Shown: positions 29,041 to 43,426, numbered from the stretch's first letter. The stretch: 64,000 nt of DNA from Myotis daubentonii (GCF_963259705.1 NC_081847.1:86116485-86180484), one strand, 5' to 3'. The notes: generated by a model not told the origin, from the letters alone. Numbers and translations are program-made.

Positions 29041-30168
29041 ATGCACCTGGGTCTGACCTCTAGGCAGGCTGATGTCAGGTTTTTAAGACCCTCCAGGTGA
29101 TTCTAATGCTCAGCCAGGCTGAGCTCGCCCTCAAACCAGACTCCCAAATCCCACCTTGGACCTGCCCATTCAGAATTTTCAGGAATATACCGCTTTAAGC
29201 CATACTCTGAGGGACTCCTAGGCGGCTGGCCCGGACCCAGCAGCCTCTGAGAGGGGTCTACCGGGTCAGGCTCCAGCCTGTGGCGCGGGAACTCAGCGAG
29301 CAGCCTGTACCCAGCTGCACTGACTGACGTGCGAGGGGGCTGCCCCCACTGGGAGCTGTGGAAACAGCAAAGGAAAAATTGCTCTTTAAGGAAGAGGGGG
29401 AGGGGAGAAGTTCCTATGTTTTTTACAATAATAATGACCATTTGCACACTTCCCTAAAGAAGTTTAGATTCCAGAAGTTACAGGAACAGACATCAGGGTC
29501 TTGTGAGCTCACACCGATGAGCGGGAGGCTGTGGGAACCTCGACAGATCTCTCAGCATCCTGGTGACAGCCTTCCCTCCCCCTCACCCCTCCTGTACACC
29601 TTCTCCCCACTCCTGGGCCCCTCCATCCTTCCAGGGGCAGCTGCTGATGAAGGAAGACGAAGTGGGTAGTCTTTGCCCGTGTCTCCCCCTCTAGTCCTCT
29701 ACCAGGCAAGCCCTTCAGTAGCTGCCTGGTTTCTGATCCTAGCTGTCCTGGTTTCACCCTGAAAGTCCTATGACCCAGGAAACCCCCTAGTGCCAAGCAA
29801 ACTGGGGTGGTTGGTCACTCTGCCTGGAGGGGATCCCCATCCAGGGTGTTAAGCTTGTGAAGGGTGCAGAATCAGAGGGGTTCTGGGTGCGCACCTCCCT
29901 TGATCTACGATCAACAAAATGAGGCCCAATGACTCCTTCAAGGTCACAGAGCTGCTGCCAGGGGCACTAATGCCCCAGCCTGGCTCAGCGTCCCAGATAC
30001 CAGAATGACGTAGTTGCCGTTTCCCCGGGGGCAGAGGGACAAAGCAATTGACCTTGCAAGCCTGTCCTTGCTCTCCCAGCTGGAGAGGGCCACCTCAAGC
30101 CAGGACTACAACTGTCCCGGCCAGGCACACTTCATTTATTAACACGTAAGTTTAAATTGTCTTTATTT
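29041..30168. other. Intergenic; MIR-like remnants
   Basis: 29040-29110 and 29905-29985 resemble MIR/MER-type ancient repeats (aggtcacagagctgctgcca). No exon. Confidence 0.4.
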
Positions 30169-30182
30169 AAAAGCCAACATGC

Positions 30183-30402
30183 GCCCTAGCTGGTTTGGCT
30201 CAGTGGATGGGGTGTTGGCCTGCGGACTGAAGGGTCCTGGGTTCGATTCTGGTCAAGGGCACATGCCTGGGTTACGGGCTCAATCCCCAGTGGGGAGCAT
30301 GCAGGAAGCAGCCAATCAATGATTCTCTCATCATTGATATTTCTATCTCTCTCTCCTTCTCCCTTCCTCTCTGAAATAAATAAAAATATATTTAAAAAAA
30401 AA
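30183..30402 (+). mobile_element. Ves SINE, first of a tandem pair
   Basis: Head gccctagctggtttggctca, B-box GGTTCGATTCT, tail ctctgaaataaataaaaata plus poly-A. Flanked by AAAAGCCAACATGC at 30169-30182 and 30403-30416. Confidence 0.96.
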
Positions 30403-30416
30403 AAAAGCCAACATGC

Positions 30417-30631
30417 GCCCTAACCGGTTTGGCTCAGTGGATAGAGCGTCAGCCTGTGGACTCAAGGGTCCCAGGTTCGCTTCCGGTCAAGGGCATGTAT
30501 CTTGGTTGTGGGCACATCCCCAGTGGGGAGTGTGCGGGAGGCAGCTGATAGATGTTTCTAACTCTCTATCCCTCTCCCTTCCTCTGTAAAAAATCAATAA
30601 AATATATATATATTTTTTTAATAAAATAAAT
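30417..30631 (+). mobile_element. Ves SINE, second of a tandem pair
   Basis: Head gccctaaccggtttggctca, A-box and B-box (GGTTCGCTTCC) present, tail aaaaaatcaataaaatatat. Flanked by AAAAGCCAACATGC at 30403-30416 and 30632-30645, the same target duplication as its neighbour. Confidence 0.96.
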
Positions 30632-30785
30632 AAAAGCCAACATGCTGGGCCAGCCATTCCTTTTCTTGGAAAAGGTGAGAGCAAGGAGGATAATCAATAT
30701 GTAGCTAAGTCCAGGTCTAAACACAGAGCCAGGTAGGCCAAAGGTCTTTGCAGATTAAACAGATTTACTTGTGCATATTCCATTG

Positions 30786-31116
30786 TCCTACATAATAAAA
30801 GGCTAATATGCAAATGACCGAATGGTGGAATGACCAGTCATTATGATGTGCATTGACCACCAGGGGGCCGACACTCAACGCAGGAGCTGCCCCCTGGTGG
30901 TCAGTGCGTTCCCAGAGGAGGAGCGCCGCTCAGCCAGAAGCAGGGCTCACAGCTGGCGAGCACAGTGGCGGTGGTGGGAGCCTCTCCTGCTTCCGTGGCA
31001 GCGCTAAGGATGTCTGACTGATGGCTTAGTGGGACATCCCCCCAGGGCTCCCGGACTGCGAGAGGGTGCAGGCCAGGCTGAGGGACTGATCCGAATTTCG
31101 TGCCCCGGGCCTCTAG
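30786..31116 (+). mobile_element. HeliBatN-type Helitron
   Basis: 5' TCCTACATAATAAAAGGC...atatgcaaatgacc, 3' gaatttcgtgccccgggcct then CTAG at 31113-31116. It carries an inverted pair of CTCF-core-like motifs: CCACCAGGGGGCCG at 30857-30870, and the reverse complement of CCACCAGGGGGCAG at 30887-30900. No protein. Confidence 0.92.
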
Positions 31117-32457
31117 TCTTCATAATCAAATCCTTTCTTTGGTTACTGATAGTTACTGAGAAGCAACACACATAGTGTCGGTTAGCCATTTAAACACGTA
31201 AATCATGCCTAAGACAAGAAATTGTGTTTGTCCCCTTAAGTCATAAACTTTTTGTTTTGGAAATTGCATTTGTTTGCTGATATTGTGGAGTGAGCTCACT
31301 AGCTTTGAATTAATTGAACCCAGATTTCGGCACATTGTGCAGGTTCCCTGGTTCACTCCTGTCGGGCTTCTGAGGGTCCAGTAAATGAGCTGTATTTCTA
31401 GCAGGTTTAAAGCCAAACACACCGAAACAGTCACTGTTCCCTAACAAAGACATAAACAGTTTCAGTTAAATTTGATTCCAATATTAGAAAAATCCGAAGG
31501 AAGGCTGCCAGGCTTCCCACAAATTCTGAAGGTTACACTTCCCATCATATTGAGAAAGTTTGGGTGTAAATAAATTGCACAAAATAGATGCGTGTTCAGC
31601 TTGTAAACTGGAGCCTAGTTCACACTGTGACTGGGTTATGTGTTATCTAGAGGAGCAACCTGGTGTAAACCAATGCGTGGTCCCTAATTCTGCTATCTTT
31701 CCCTTTCGAAGGTTCTCACAGATGGATTGTAGCTTTTAATTGGGGTCTGCGTCAATACTGCATTTCATTCTTTTCACCCTTCCCCTGTACAAACAGGCTC
31801 CAATAATGAGTAGCTGCCACGTAAATAAGAAAGCCCCATTTCTTGGGGTAACATTTTACCGTTTACACAGTCTGTCTCATTTGATCACCAGCATATACTG
31901 CGTAGTGGGGTTCCCTCCCATTTTGCAGATGAAAAAACTGAGGCTGTGAAGATAACCAGCAAGTTAAGAGCTAATGCCAGGGCGCAAAGCCCGGTTTTCT
32001 ACATCACATCGTGTGTCCTTGCAGCACACGTGATGTCACGGTTGGGAGGTGGGCTTCTCCCCTCGGTGGCTGCATCCGCTGATGCGGTCAATGCACGATG
32101 TTGAAAAGCTTTGAATTTCGGGCGGCATTTTTGTTAGGGCAGAGGCATGTGCCTCCAGCAGCGTGACTTAGGAAGTCACATGTTAACTGTCTGATCTACG
32201 TTTCTCAGAAACATGTTCTTCTTGCAGAGGGACCCTTGGGCCGTTACCTGGTTAACATTTGCACATTGCTGCAGGAATTCATTAGCTTGAAAGGAACATG
32301 ATTATAGCAGTCACACTTGAAAACAGAAGGTGGGACATTAATTATTAACAAAAGATCACGGAAAAGATAGAGCACAGAATTATTAGCGGAGCTGTTGGGA
32401 CTGTGAGGACAGAATAGAGTTCATGAGCCATCTTAGGAGCATAAAAGGCACTGCTCC
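31117..32457. other. Intergenic; MIR element
   Basis: 31850-31990 is a MIR (plus strand: atttgatcaccagcatatac, cccattttgcagatgaaaaa, ctgaggctgtgaagataac). The remainder is unrecognised. Confidence 0.55.
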
Positions 32458-32458
32458 T

Positions 32459-32707
32459 GCCCTAGCTGGTTTGGCTCAGCGGATAGAGCAGCAGCCTGTG
32501 GACTGAAGGGTCCCAGGTTCAATTTCGGTCAAGGGCATGCACCTCGGTTGCAAACTCCAACCCCGGCTGGCCCTGGTCGGGGCTCATGGGCTCATGCGAG
32601 AGGCAACCAATCAATGTGTCTCTCTCACATCGGTGTTTCTCTGTCTGTCTCTCCCCCTCCTTTCCACTCTCTCCAAAAATCAATGGAAAACAGGGTGTTA
32701 ACAACAC
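32459..32707 (+). mobile_element. Ves SINE
   Basis: gccctagctggtttggctca head, B-box GGTTCAATTTC, gagaggcaaccaatcaatgt middle, tail aaaaatcaatggaaaacagg. Confidence 0.94.
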
Positions 32708-34388
32708 CCCTACAAGAGCGCAGTGGAAAGAACGACCTGCTACGCTCATTCAGTTATGACCCTCATACTTACTTAGATGTGTTGAGCCATTCCAAAATCC
32801 AGGAGGTGGCAGATTCACGCTTGGTCAAGGCACCAGCATTTACTTGCAATCCAATAAATTCAAGCAATCTTTGTTAAACACCCATGGTGGGTAAAGGTCA
32901 AAGCTACACTCTTGGGGTTCTGGTGAGGAGCAGGATGCAGGGCTTCCCTTAGTACTACAGTCATTCATTGGGGAGAACCAAGATAATACTCAAATCCCCT
33001 GACGGCAAGAATGGACATCTCTGAAGACTTGGGCAGCTACAAGAAGAGAAGAGACAATATTGGAAGAGCCTATTGGAGGTCAGGAGCAGAATTAACATTT
33101 CCTGAGCACCTTCCATGTGCCAAGTACTGTGCCAAGAGCTCATTGTTATCTAATTGAATTCTTGTAGCACAGCAAATCTATGAGATGGGTTATTATGCCC
33201 ATTTCACAGATCAGCAAACTGAGGCTTGGTGGGCTAACTTACCCAAAGTCACACTGGTAAGTGGCAGAGCCAGATTTATACCCAGCTGCAAAATAAGAAG
33301 AAAGAAAACCCATTCATACCTGCCTCCTCCTACCCCTTCTGTCATCCTTCTCTCTCCTGGGGTACACCTCACCCCTCATCTGTGTTACACGGTCCTATCT
33401 CTGGAGGGCTGGGGCAGAAAATTGAGTTCCTGGTTCTAAGGATGACATCAAGGTCCCTCTGTAGCATTTATGACCCTCTTGTGTTTTCCATTTTCAAAAT
33501 GGACATAGTCTAGGGTATGCCCTGAATGCCAAGTTCAATGGTAATAACAGAATTTCTATAGGAGAAGCTCTGGGAGCAATCTGGTTGGAGGGGAGATGGG
33601 AGGGACTAAGAGAATTTTCTTGAAACCTTTTATAAGAGTTCTGTGACTTCTCATGGAACTAGGATTGATCACCAAAAAATTGACATAATAGCTAATAGGT
33701 AATTAATAAAAAATACACACTTAGCCCACAAATTAAATTAATAAAAATGTATACTTTAGTACATAAAAAAGCAAAGTTAAGTGAGTTAAAGAGAAGAGCA
33801 GGAGCTGAGGAGTTTTTCTTTTTAACTATTTTTTTTACATTTCTTACCATCCATCAATTATTCCCTAGCAAGGCGGTACCGCGTGGTGGTAGAATGTTGG
33901 CTCCAAAAGTCAGACCGTATGCGTTTGAATTCTGGCTCCATCGTTTACTGGGTCATCTCAGGAAGTTACTTAATGTCCCCCCACCTTGCTTTTCTATCTA
34001 TAAAATGAGGATACTCACAGTACCTTTCCCATAGTGCTGTTGTATTAAATACTACTTGCACAGCATTTAGCATGAACATTCTCAGTAAATGTTACTTAGT
34101 ATTCCCTATTGTGCCATCAGCCTGAGGTTTTACAACACATGCTTTATAGATTGTTTTCCCTTGATTAGTTCTTGTTTGGAATGATCTTGGAGGCAATGGC
34201 TGTTGGAGATTAGGAGAAGCTGGAGCTACTCCTCCAAACCACGTTCTCAGTACTTTGACCAACTTTAAGTAGGTTTTACCAAGAAAAGGTATCATTAGCA
34301 AATAGCAAAGCATCAATAGCAGATTTAAAAAACACTTAAAGTAATCATTATTCTTCTGAGCCTCAGAAATTGAAATAAAATTAAAAAT
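32708..34388. other. Interval between the MAPK4 and MRO 3' ends; two MIR elements
   Basis: MIR at 33090-33290 (gagcaccttccatgtgccaa, catttcacagatcagcaaac) and at 33875-34110 (ggctccaaaagtcagaccgt, ctataaaatgaggatactca). No gene. Confidence 0.6.
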
Positions 34389-34398
34389 AGATGATCTG

Positions 34399-34600
34399 CC
34401 TGACCGGCTGGCTCAGTGGTTGCGCATCGACCTATGAACCAGGAGCTCACGGCTCAATTCCCAGTCAGGCCGCCTGCCCGGCTTGCGGCTCAGTCCCCAG
34501 TGTGGGGCGTCGATCAACGACTCCCTCTCATCATGAATGTTTCTGTCTCTCTTCCTTCCTTTCTGGAATCAATAAAAATATATTTTAAAAAAAGAAAAAA
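34399..34600 (+). mobile_element. Ves SINE
   Basis: cctgaccggctggctcagtg head, tail tctggaatcaataaaaatat. TSD AGATGATCTG/AGATGATGTG at 34389-34398 and 34601-34610. Confidence 0.93.
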
Positions 34601-34919
34601 AGATGATGTGATAGCATTGAACTTAAGTAAAAAGCTGAGAAATAAGCACTGAATCAACATAAACTTTAAATGCATTAAAGAAAGTATGGACTTTCTCATC
34701 AAATTTGCATGGGGAGAAACGGGCTGGGAAAGCCTTCAGCTTTGCTCTGGACATCATCATACAATAGCACAGTATTCTCTTCGCCATCAGCTGCTCTCCC
34801 AGCACCCCCTTTTCTATGCAGTTGCAAGAGGCCGGCCGGAGCATCTGAAGAGCTGGGAGAGGGAGAGATCAGCCCTCCTGCAATCTGCTCACATGGAAGC
34901 ATTTCCCTCGGCTCTGCGT

Positions 34920-34973
34920 TTACAGAATCTTATTTGCGTAGAAGTACTGCAGGAGCTCGGGATGGTAGAGGCT
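34920..34973 (-). CDS. MRO: MRO (Maestro) last coding exon
   Basis: 18 codons on the minus strand: SLYHPELLQYFYANKIL and TAA (stop complement at 34920-34922). This matches the C-terminus of mammalian Maestro, where human ends in a YHPEILQFFYANKIL-type sequence (from memory). The acceptor, read on the minus strand, is ctttcag just before 34973, phase 0. MRO is a small HEAT-repeat protein (maestro heat-like family), nucleolar, and first described as male-specific in developing gonads; its biochemical role is unknown. The stop faces the MAPK4 stop in a convergent arrangement about 25 kb away. No AATAAA was identified for MRO with confidence. Confidence 0.95.
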   Translation of the reverse strand, partial: SLYHPELLQYFYANKIL

Positions 34974-35324
34974 CTGAAAGAAATCAGCAAAGGTCCCCGT
35001 GAGGGAGGGCGTTACCAAACCTCCCCCACTACAGAATGAGTAGGCCGCGTCCGGTGCAGACCCCGGGCACAAGCGACCTGCAGATTCCCGAGGCGTCATG
35101 GCCCGTGTCCATCCAATGGCCTGGACGGGAACTGCCAATAGAGCTTGCGCAGAATCTTCCAGGCGTTTTGTCACTTACATTGCATTATGGGGCAATTACA
35201 ATCGGAATGTGAGTGCTTGATGGGGGGCAAACTCCTGGTGTGCCCGGCCACCTTCTGCATTAACACCGGGCAGCAGGGACCCGTGGGAGGTTCTCTCCTG
35301 CCCCCCCCCATCCCCCTCACTCAC

Positions 35325-35432
35325 CAGCTGCCTGCAAAGCTTGGGGTTCCTTTGATCGTCCTCACTCTGGAAGCTGCGCTCCTTCCTTTGCCTCAGGTAG
35401 GGAGAACAGGCTCGGAATGTGGTTTTGCAAGC
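35325..35432 (-). CDS. MRO: MRO coding exon (ACKTTFRACSPYL segment)
   Basis: 108 bp, 36 codons, phase 0 at both ends: ACKTTFRACSPYLRQRKERS, then FQSEDDQRNPKLCRQL. On the minus strand the acceptor is cttcctcag|GCT and the donor CTG|gtgagt. This block lies near the C-terminus of Maestro, after the last HEAT-like helix pair, and contains the charged linker KERSFQSEDDQRN. The frame is open and the splice sites are canonical, so the exon looks functional. Intron to the next exon (34973): 351 bp. Confidence 0.95.
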
Positions 35433-36911
<1,479 letters not shown>

Positions 36912-37078
36912 TCAATGAACCTCTTCACTAGCAGACAAGAAAGAGGACTGGACTTGGGGATCACTAGCGCTACTCTCAGCTTCCCAACTTTTTTTTTCAT
37001 TACTTATTGATTTAAAGATAAAATACATTTACATGGTTCAAAATTTTTAAAAAAGGTTTATTTTTAAAAAGTAGGTCT

Positions 37079-37294
37079 CACCCTAGCCTGGTGGTTCAGT
37101 TGGTTGGAGCATCCTCCCATATGCCAAAAGGTTGCAGGTTGTATTCTCAGTTAGGGCTCAGACCTAGGTTATGGGCTTGATCCCCGGTTAGGACACTTAT
37201 GGGAGGCAACTGATCAATGTTTCTCTCTCACATTGATGTATTTCTCTCGCTCTCTCTCTCTCTTCCTTCCTCTCTCTCTAAATATCATTTTTTT
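37079..37294 (+). mobile_element. Ves SINE, short variant, in MRO intron
   Basis: accctagcctggtggttcag head, gccaaaaggttgcaggttgt in place of the B-box core, gaggcaactgatcaatgttt middle, CT-rich tail. Antisense to MRO. Confidence 0.85.
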
Positions 37295-39098
37295 AAAATG
37301 GGCAGAGGACCAGACACGTCTCCCAAGAAAATATACAAATGGCCAACAGATATATGAAACTAGTGGCCCAGTGCATGAATTTGTGCACATTGAAAGAAAA
37401 TTAATTGGAAGAAATATTTTCATATCACTATTTGCCCTTTCTCTATAATAGAAGTGTCAATCAAATTCATAATCGACAATGACAGATGGAAACACATGCA
37501 TGCAACTGGCACCAGTGAGAGCTTCATATATATATATCAACTTGCTTAATCAGACCTGCTTTCTGCTTTCTGATTTAGCTAAACTTTTTCCAGCCCAATG
37601 AAACACCCCAACTTCTCTTTCCGGTAATTGTCAGCAACACAGCAGTAAATATCAACATGAAGCAGATTATTATTGTAGATCACACAGGGAGAACAAAGGG
37701 TAAATTATTTAACTGCAGCAGTGTTTGACTATATTCTGCACAGTGAGAAAACCTGAAGTCATTTTTTAAGTTCCACCATTTCTTACTTCTTTTCAGTCGG
37801 GCCAAGTTTCTAAGCTTTCTCAATCTCTGTTTTCCAACTAATGAAAAGAAAATAGGATTCCACCAAGTCTCCTCTCTACCTACTCCAGGACTTCTGTGAG
37901 GATCAAATGATGTGAGGCACGGGAAAATGTTTCACAGACATTTGGTTAAAGTCGTGTTCCTAGGCTGAAGAAACTGCAAGGAGGCTAGTCACTAGGGAGA
38001 GGAAGCGGGCGTTGCCACATGATGTCATTACCCGGCGCCCACAGCCACCGATTCTGGGCTGGGCTGGGTTGTGGGCCACATTTTGTGCCATGGGGTCTCA
38101 GCAGTGTTGGCTGTGATTTGGTGGGGTGTCGCTCCAGGGTGGTGGCGGGGCCTGTGTCCCACTTTGGGGAAGCCAAGTATTGCTTTGTCGGCGCCAGGTC
38201 CACAATGCCATTTCTCTGTAAATGGCCAGTGCACATCACAGCAGCTCCTGTGTTGAGCGTCTGCTCCCTGGTGGTCAGTGCGCATCATAGCGACTGGTCA
38301 GATGGTCGGACACTTACCATATTAATCTTTTATATAGAGAGATGATGCTTAACTCCACTAGCTATTAGGGAAATGCAGGTCAAAACTACAATGAGATACC
38401 ACCTCACACCTGTTAGAATGGCTGTTATCAACAAGACATGTGTCGGGGAGAGTGTGGAGAAAAAGGAACCCTCATTCACTGCTGGTGGGTATGTACAGTG
38501 GTACAGCTACTATGGAAAACAGTATGGAGCTTCCTCAAAAAAGTTAAGAATAGAGTTGCCATATGACCCAGTAATCCCTCTTCTGGATATCTACCCGAAA
38601 AAAAGATGAAAACATTTATTCCCAAAGATATATACATCCTTAAGTTCATTGTAGCATTATTCATGGTGGCCAAGATATGGAAACAACCAGTGTCCTTTGG
38701 CAGATGACTGGATAGAGAAGACAGGTACATATATACAATGGAATACTACTCAGCCATAAGAAAGGATGAAATACTGCCATTTTTGACAACATGGATGGAC
38801 CTTGAGAATATTATGTGAAGTGAAATAAGTCAGTCAGGAAAAACTAAAAGCCACATGATTTCTCTCATATGTGGGATATAAAACTGAAACTCATAGACAC
38901 AGACAACAGTTTGGTGGTGACTAGAGGGAAGGGGGGTGAGGGGTAATAAAGGGTAAAGGGAGACAAACATATGGTGACAGAAGATGATTTGACTTTGGGT
39001 GGTGAGCACACAATGCAATATACAGAAATGTACACTTGAAACCTAAGTAATCTTGTTAAGCAATGTCACTGCAATAAATTTAATTTTTAAAAAAGATT
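37295..39098 (+). mobile_element. L1 LINE 3' portion, split by a Helitron
   Basis: 37295-37359 (aaaatgggcagaggaccaga ... ggccaacagatatatgaaa) and 38343-39098 (tgatgcttaactccactagc ... gagataccacctcacacctg ... caatggaatactactcagcc ... tacacttgaaacctaagtaa, then A-rich) are contiguous L1 ORF2/3' UTR sequence. The Helitron at 37360-38342 interrupts it. 5'-truncated and inactive. It lies antisense in an MRO intron. Confidence 0.9.
37360..38342 (-). mobile_element. HeliBat-type Helitron, 983 bp, inside an L1
   Basis: CTAG complement at 37360-37363 with the remnant hairpin gtgcatgaatttgtgcac; 5' TC complement at 38341-38342 (...ttaatcttttatatagagaga). The flanks are A and T (gaaA|...|Tgatgc), the Helitron target. 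A CTCF-like motif complement ctgctccctggtgg is at 38261-38274. The interior 37400-37960 is AT-rich and unlike the usual HeliBatN body: it may come from the 3' part of an autonomous element or from captured genomic DNA. No helicase frame was found. Confidence 0.85.
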
Positions 39099-39181
39099 TG
39101 TTAGTAAATAAGTGAATAATAGAGATCTTGTTCCCTGAGCAACACCCAGGCCTCACATTTCCAGCCCCAATTTGGTTTTCA

Positions 39182-39400
<219 letters not shown>

Positions 39401-39963
39401 TTATCAAGGTTTAAATAGCATTAGTAGCACAGGAATTGCTCCCCGTGCATTGAAAAGCAACTCCACTTCTAATTGTACAATAATCTAGGACTATCTTCAG
39501 GATCTACCACAACAACTCTCATCAAAATACAAACGCTTCAAAAAAAATAAGTAAATAACAAATGCTTCCATTCACCTGACCCAAGAGCCCAAGTCAGTCT
39601 TAGAAGGAGAACACAGAGTGATCTGGAGCGTGGCCCATGGGTGGATGAGGTTAGGCAGGATGTGTCAAGGAGGGGGTTGGACTGGATAATCTAGGTTTCT
39701 GAGGCATACCGGGGACAAGATGAAATGGTCACTGAAGTTGACAGATGCTAAAAGAAGAGATGCTAAACAAGAACAAATTATTAGAAAATAATTTGAATTT
39801 ACCAAAGTGGTGATGTCCAGCTGTGTGCTGATCCTGCCTGCAACTCTTTCCCATGGCTGAGAATACTGAGGTGTGCTGACCCCAAATGAGTATGTCCTTG
39901 TTCGATCTCTTTCCCCTGAGTGTGGGAGGAACTGGTGACTTGCTTCTGGCCTCTTATTGAATA

Positions 39964-40137
39964 CTAGAGGCCCGGTGCACAAAATTCATGCAAGGGGCTT
40001 GGCCCTCGCTGCCCTGGCTGCCTCATGGCCTCGCCCCCCACCCACTGGTCATTCCAGAAGGTCATTCCAGAAGGTTGTTCCAGAAGGTCATTCTGCCATC
40101 TGGTCTAATTAGCATATTAGCTCTTTATTATATAGGA
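39964..40137 (-). mobile_element. HeliBat-type Helitron, short (174 bp)
   Basis: ctag (39964-39967), aggcccggtgcacaaaattc hairpin region, a triple ggtcattccagaa repeat, then 5' end complement agcatattagctctttatta...tagga ending GA at 40136-40137. It abuts the next Helitron with no spacer. Confidence 0.92.
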
Positions 40138-40520
40138 CTAGAGGCCCAGTGCATGAAATTCATGCATGGGGGGGGTCCCTCAGCCCAGCCTGCACCCTCT
40201 CCAATCCAGGACCCCTCAGGGGATGTCCGCCTGCAGGATCAGGCCTAAACCAGCAGTCGGACATCCCTCTCGCAATCCGGGACCACTGCCTCCTAACCAC
40301 TCACCTGCCTTCCTACCTGATTACCCCTAACTGCCTCTGCCTGCTGGCCTGATGCCCCTAATTGCTCCCCTGCCAGCCTGATCGCCCCTAACTGTCCTCC
40401 CCTGCCGGCCGGATTGCCTCTAACCGCCTCTGCCTCAGCCCCTGCCATTGTGGCTTTGTCCAGAAGGATGTCCAGAAGATGTCTGGTCTAATTAGCATAT
40501 TACCCTTTTATTAGTGTAGA
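40138..40520 (-). mobile_element. HeliBat-type Helitron (383 bp)
   Basis: ctag at 40138-40141, hairpin cccagtgcatgaaattcatg, body with degenerate repeats of a ctgatygcccctaactg type, 5' end complement attagcatattacccttttattagtgtaga ending GA at 40519-40520 (quoted only as a position span here: 40489-40520). Head-to-tail with the preceding copy. Confidence 0.92.
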
Positions 40521-40866
40521 TGACAACACTCGTGGGATGTCATTCCCATGGTTACTTACATTACATAAGACTCCTTCTTAGCAGAGACTTTGCTGACCTT
40601 GAAGAAGTAAGCTACCATGTTATGAGTGGGCGCCTCTAGGAGCTAAGGGTGGCCCCCAACTGACAGCCAGCAAAGAAGCAGGGACCTGTATCCTACAACT
40701 GGAAGGCATTGAATTCTCCCAATGGCCCTATAAGCTAGGAAGATGACCCCCGGCTTCAGAAAGGAATGTAATCTGGCCCACACCTTGATTGCAGCCTTGC
40801 AAGACCCTGGACAGAGGACCCAGCTAAGCTGTACCTGAACTCCTGACCCAAGGAAACGGCAAGCTA

Positions 40867-41127
<261 letters not shown>

Positions 41128-41195
41128 TCAGAATGTATCGATTTGGGAGTGTTCAGAGTCATACCCAACCCCAACCCCAACCCCTTCCTCTAGAC

Positions 41196-41402
41196 CAGTG
41201 GTCGGCAAACTCATTATTCAACAGAGCCAAATATCAACAACGATTGAAATTTCTTTTGAGAGCCAAATTTTTAAAACTTAAACTATATAGGTAGGTACAT
41301 TGTTATTAACTTAATTAGGGTACTCCTAAGGCTTAGGAAGAGCCACACTCAAGGGGCCAAAGAGCCGCATGTGGCTCGCGAGCCGCAGTTTGCTGACCAC
41401 GG
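41196..41402. mobile_element. Non-autonomous hAT transposon (nhAT), short form
   Basis: CAGTGGTCGGCAAACTC ... CAGTTTGCTGACCACGG. Flanks CTCTAGAC and CTCTAGAG form an imperfect 8-bp TSD. Same family as 1916-2390 but without its 240-bp interior. Confidence 0.93.
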
Positions 41403-41694
41403 CTCTAGAGAAAATCTTGTGTTGCCAGCTCAATTTTCCACATTCTTTCTCCATCTGAAGACACCTGACTTTTTTGCTGTAAATACAAGTAGGAGAAAAG
41501 TAGATTTATAGTTATTTGTATGAAAGATAGTAATAATAATTAATAAATAACTACAAGAATGAACTCTGTGTTTCGTATACTCACAACTATACTAATCCTA
41601 CTCTTGCCCCACCCTCTATATTTATGTAGTTTGATCTACAAAATGAAGAAATTGATGGAGGGGGGTAAAGGGGGTAAAAAAAAAAATAATGCAG

Positions 41695-41922
41695 CCCAGC
41701 CAGTGTGGCTCAGTGGTTGAGTGTTGACCTGTGAACCAGGAGGTCATTATTCCAGTAGAATAAAGCTTGGTTCAATTCCCAGTCAGGGCACATGCCCCGT
41801 TACAGGCTAGATTCCCAGTAGGGGGCGTGCAGGAGGCAACTGATCAATGATTCTCTCATCATTGATTTTTATATCTCTCTCTACCTCTCCCTTCCTCCCT
41901 GAAATCAATAAAAATATATTTT
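41695..41922 (+). mobile_element. Ves SINE with insertion at the B-box
   Basis: Head cccagccagtgtggctcagt, middle caggaggcaactgatcaatg, tail gaaatcaataaaaatatatt. About 25 extra bases (ttccagtagaataaagcttg) sit just before the B-box GGTTCAATTCC. Short TSD ATGCAG plus A-run. Confidence 0.9.
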
Positions 41923-42129
41923 TAAAAAATGCAGACCTGGTGTTGATGATGGTTTGGGGGAATTAAGAACAGAGGTGCTCTAGGCCAGCGGAGGGCTTGA
42001 TAGAACTGAAAAGAAAAGGGGATGGGGAAGAGCTGGTGTGAGCTGAGAGTAGGGAGCCCTTTGGCCAGACTAGGCTCTCTGTATTCCTCCCATCTCAGAA
42101 AAAAGAGCTTCCTGGACTCTCCTGCCTCC

Positions 42130-42350
42130 TCCGCCATTTTTTCTGCTCTACTTTGTAGCTAAACACCTTGAAAGTCATGCCTATACTTGCTTTCACCACT
42201 TCCTCTCCATTCTCCCTTGAACCTTCTGCAGTCAGGTTGATGGGCTCCCTTCCCCAGGCCGCAATATGGCTAAATCCAAGGGTCAATGCTCAGTACTCAT
42301 GTTACTCAACTTCCCAACAGCCTTTGATGCAAGAGCAGCGCACATCTACA
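42130..42350 (+). mobile_element. LINE-2 (L2) reverse-transcriptase relic
   Basis: ctaaacaccttgaaagtcat ... ttcaccacttcctctccatt ... then aatggctaaatc-type sequence that reads MAKSKGQCSVLMLLNFPTAF D, a decayed form of the L2/CR1 RT block (LLDLSAAFDT). An internal deletion lies between the two parts. Confidence 0.6.
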
Positions 42351-43411
<1,061 letters not shown>

Positions 43412-43426
43412 CCTGAAAAATTCTTT

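Noticed and set aside
30183..30640. tRNA-like genes (A-box and B-box present)
   Set aside because: They are tRNA-derived Ves SINEs; the anticodon arm and 3' end of a real tRNA are missing.
42152..42290. Possible upstream MRO exon ending MTFKVFSYK with a GT donor
   Set aside because: On the plus strand the same bases are a decayed LINE-2 reverse-transcriptase segment, which explains the open frame better.
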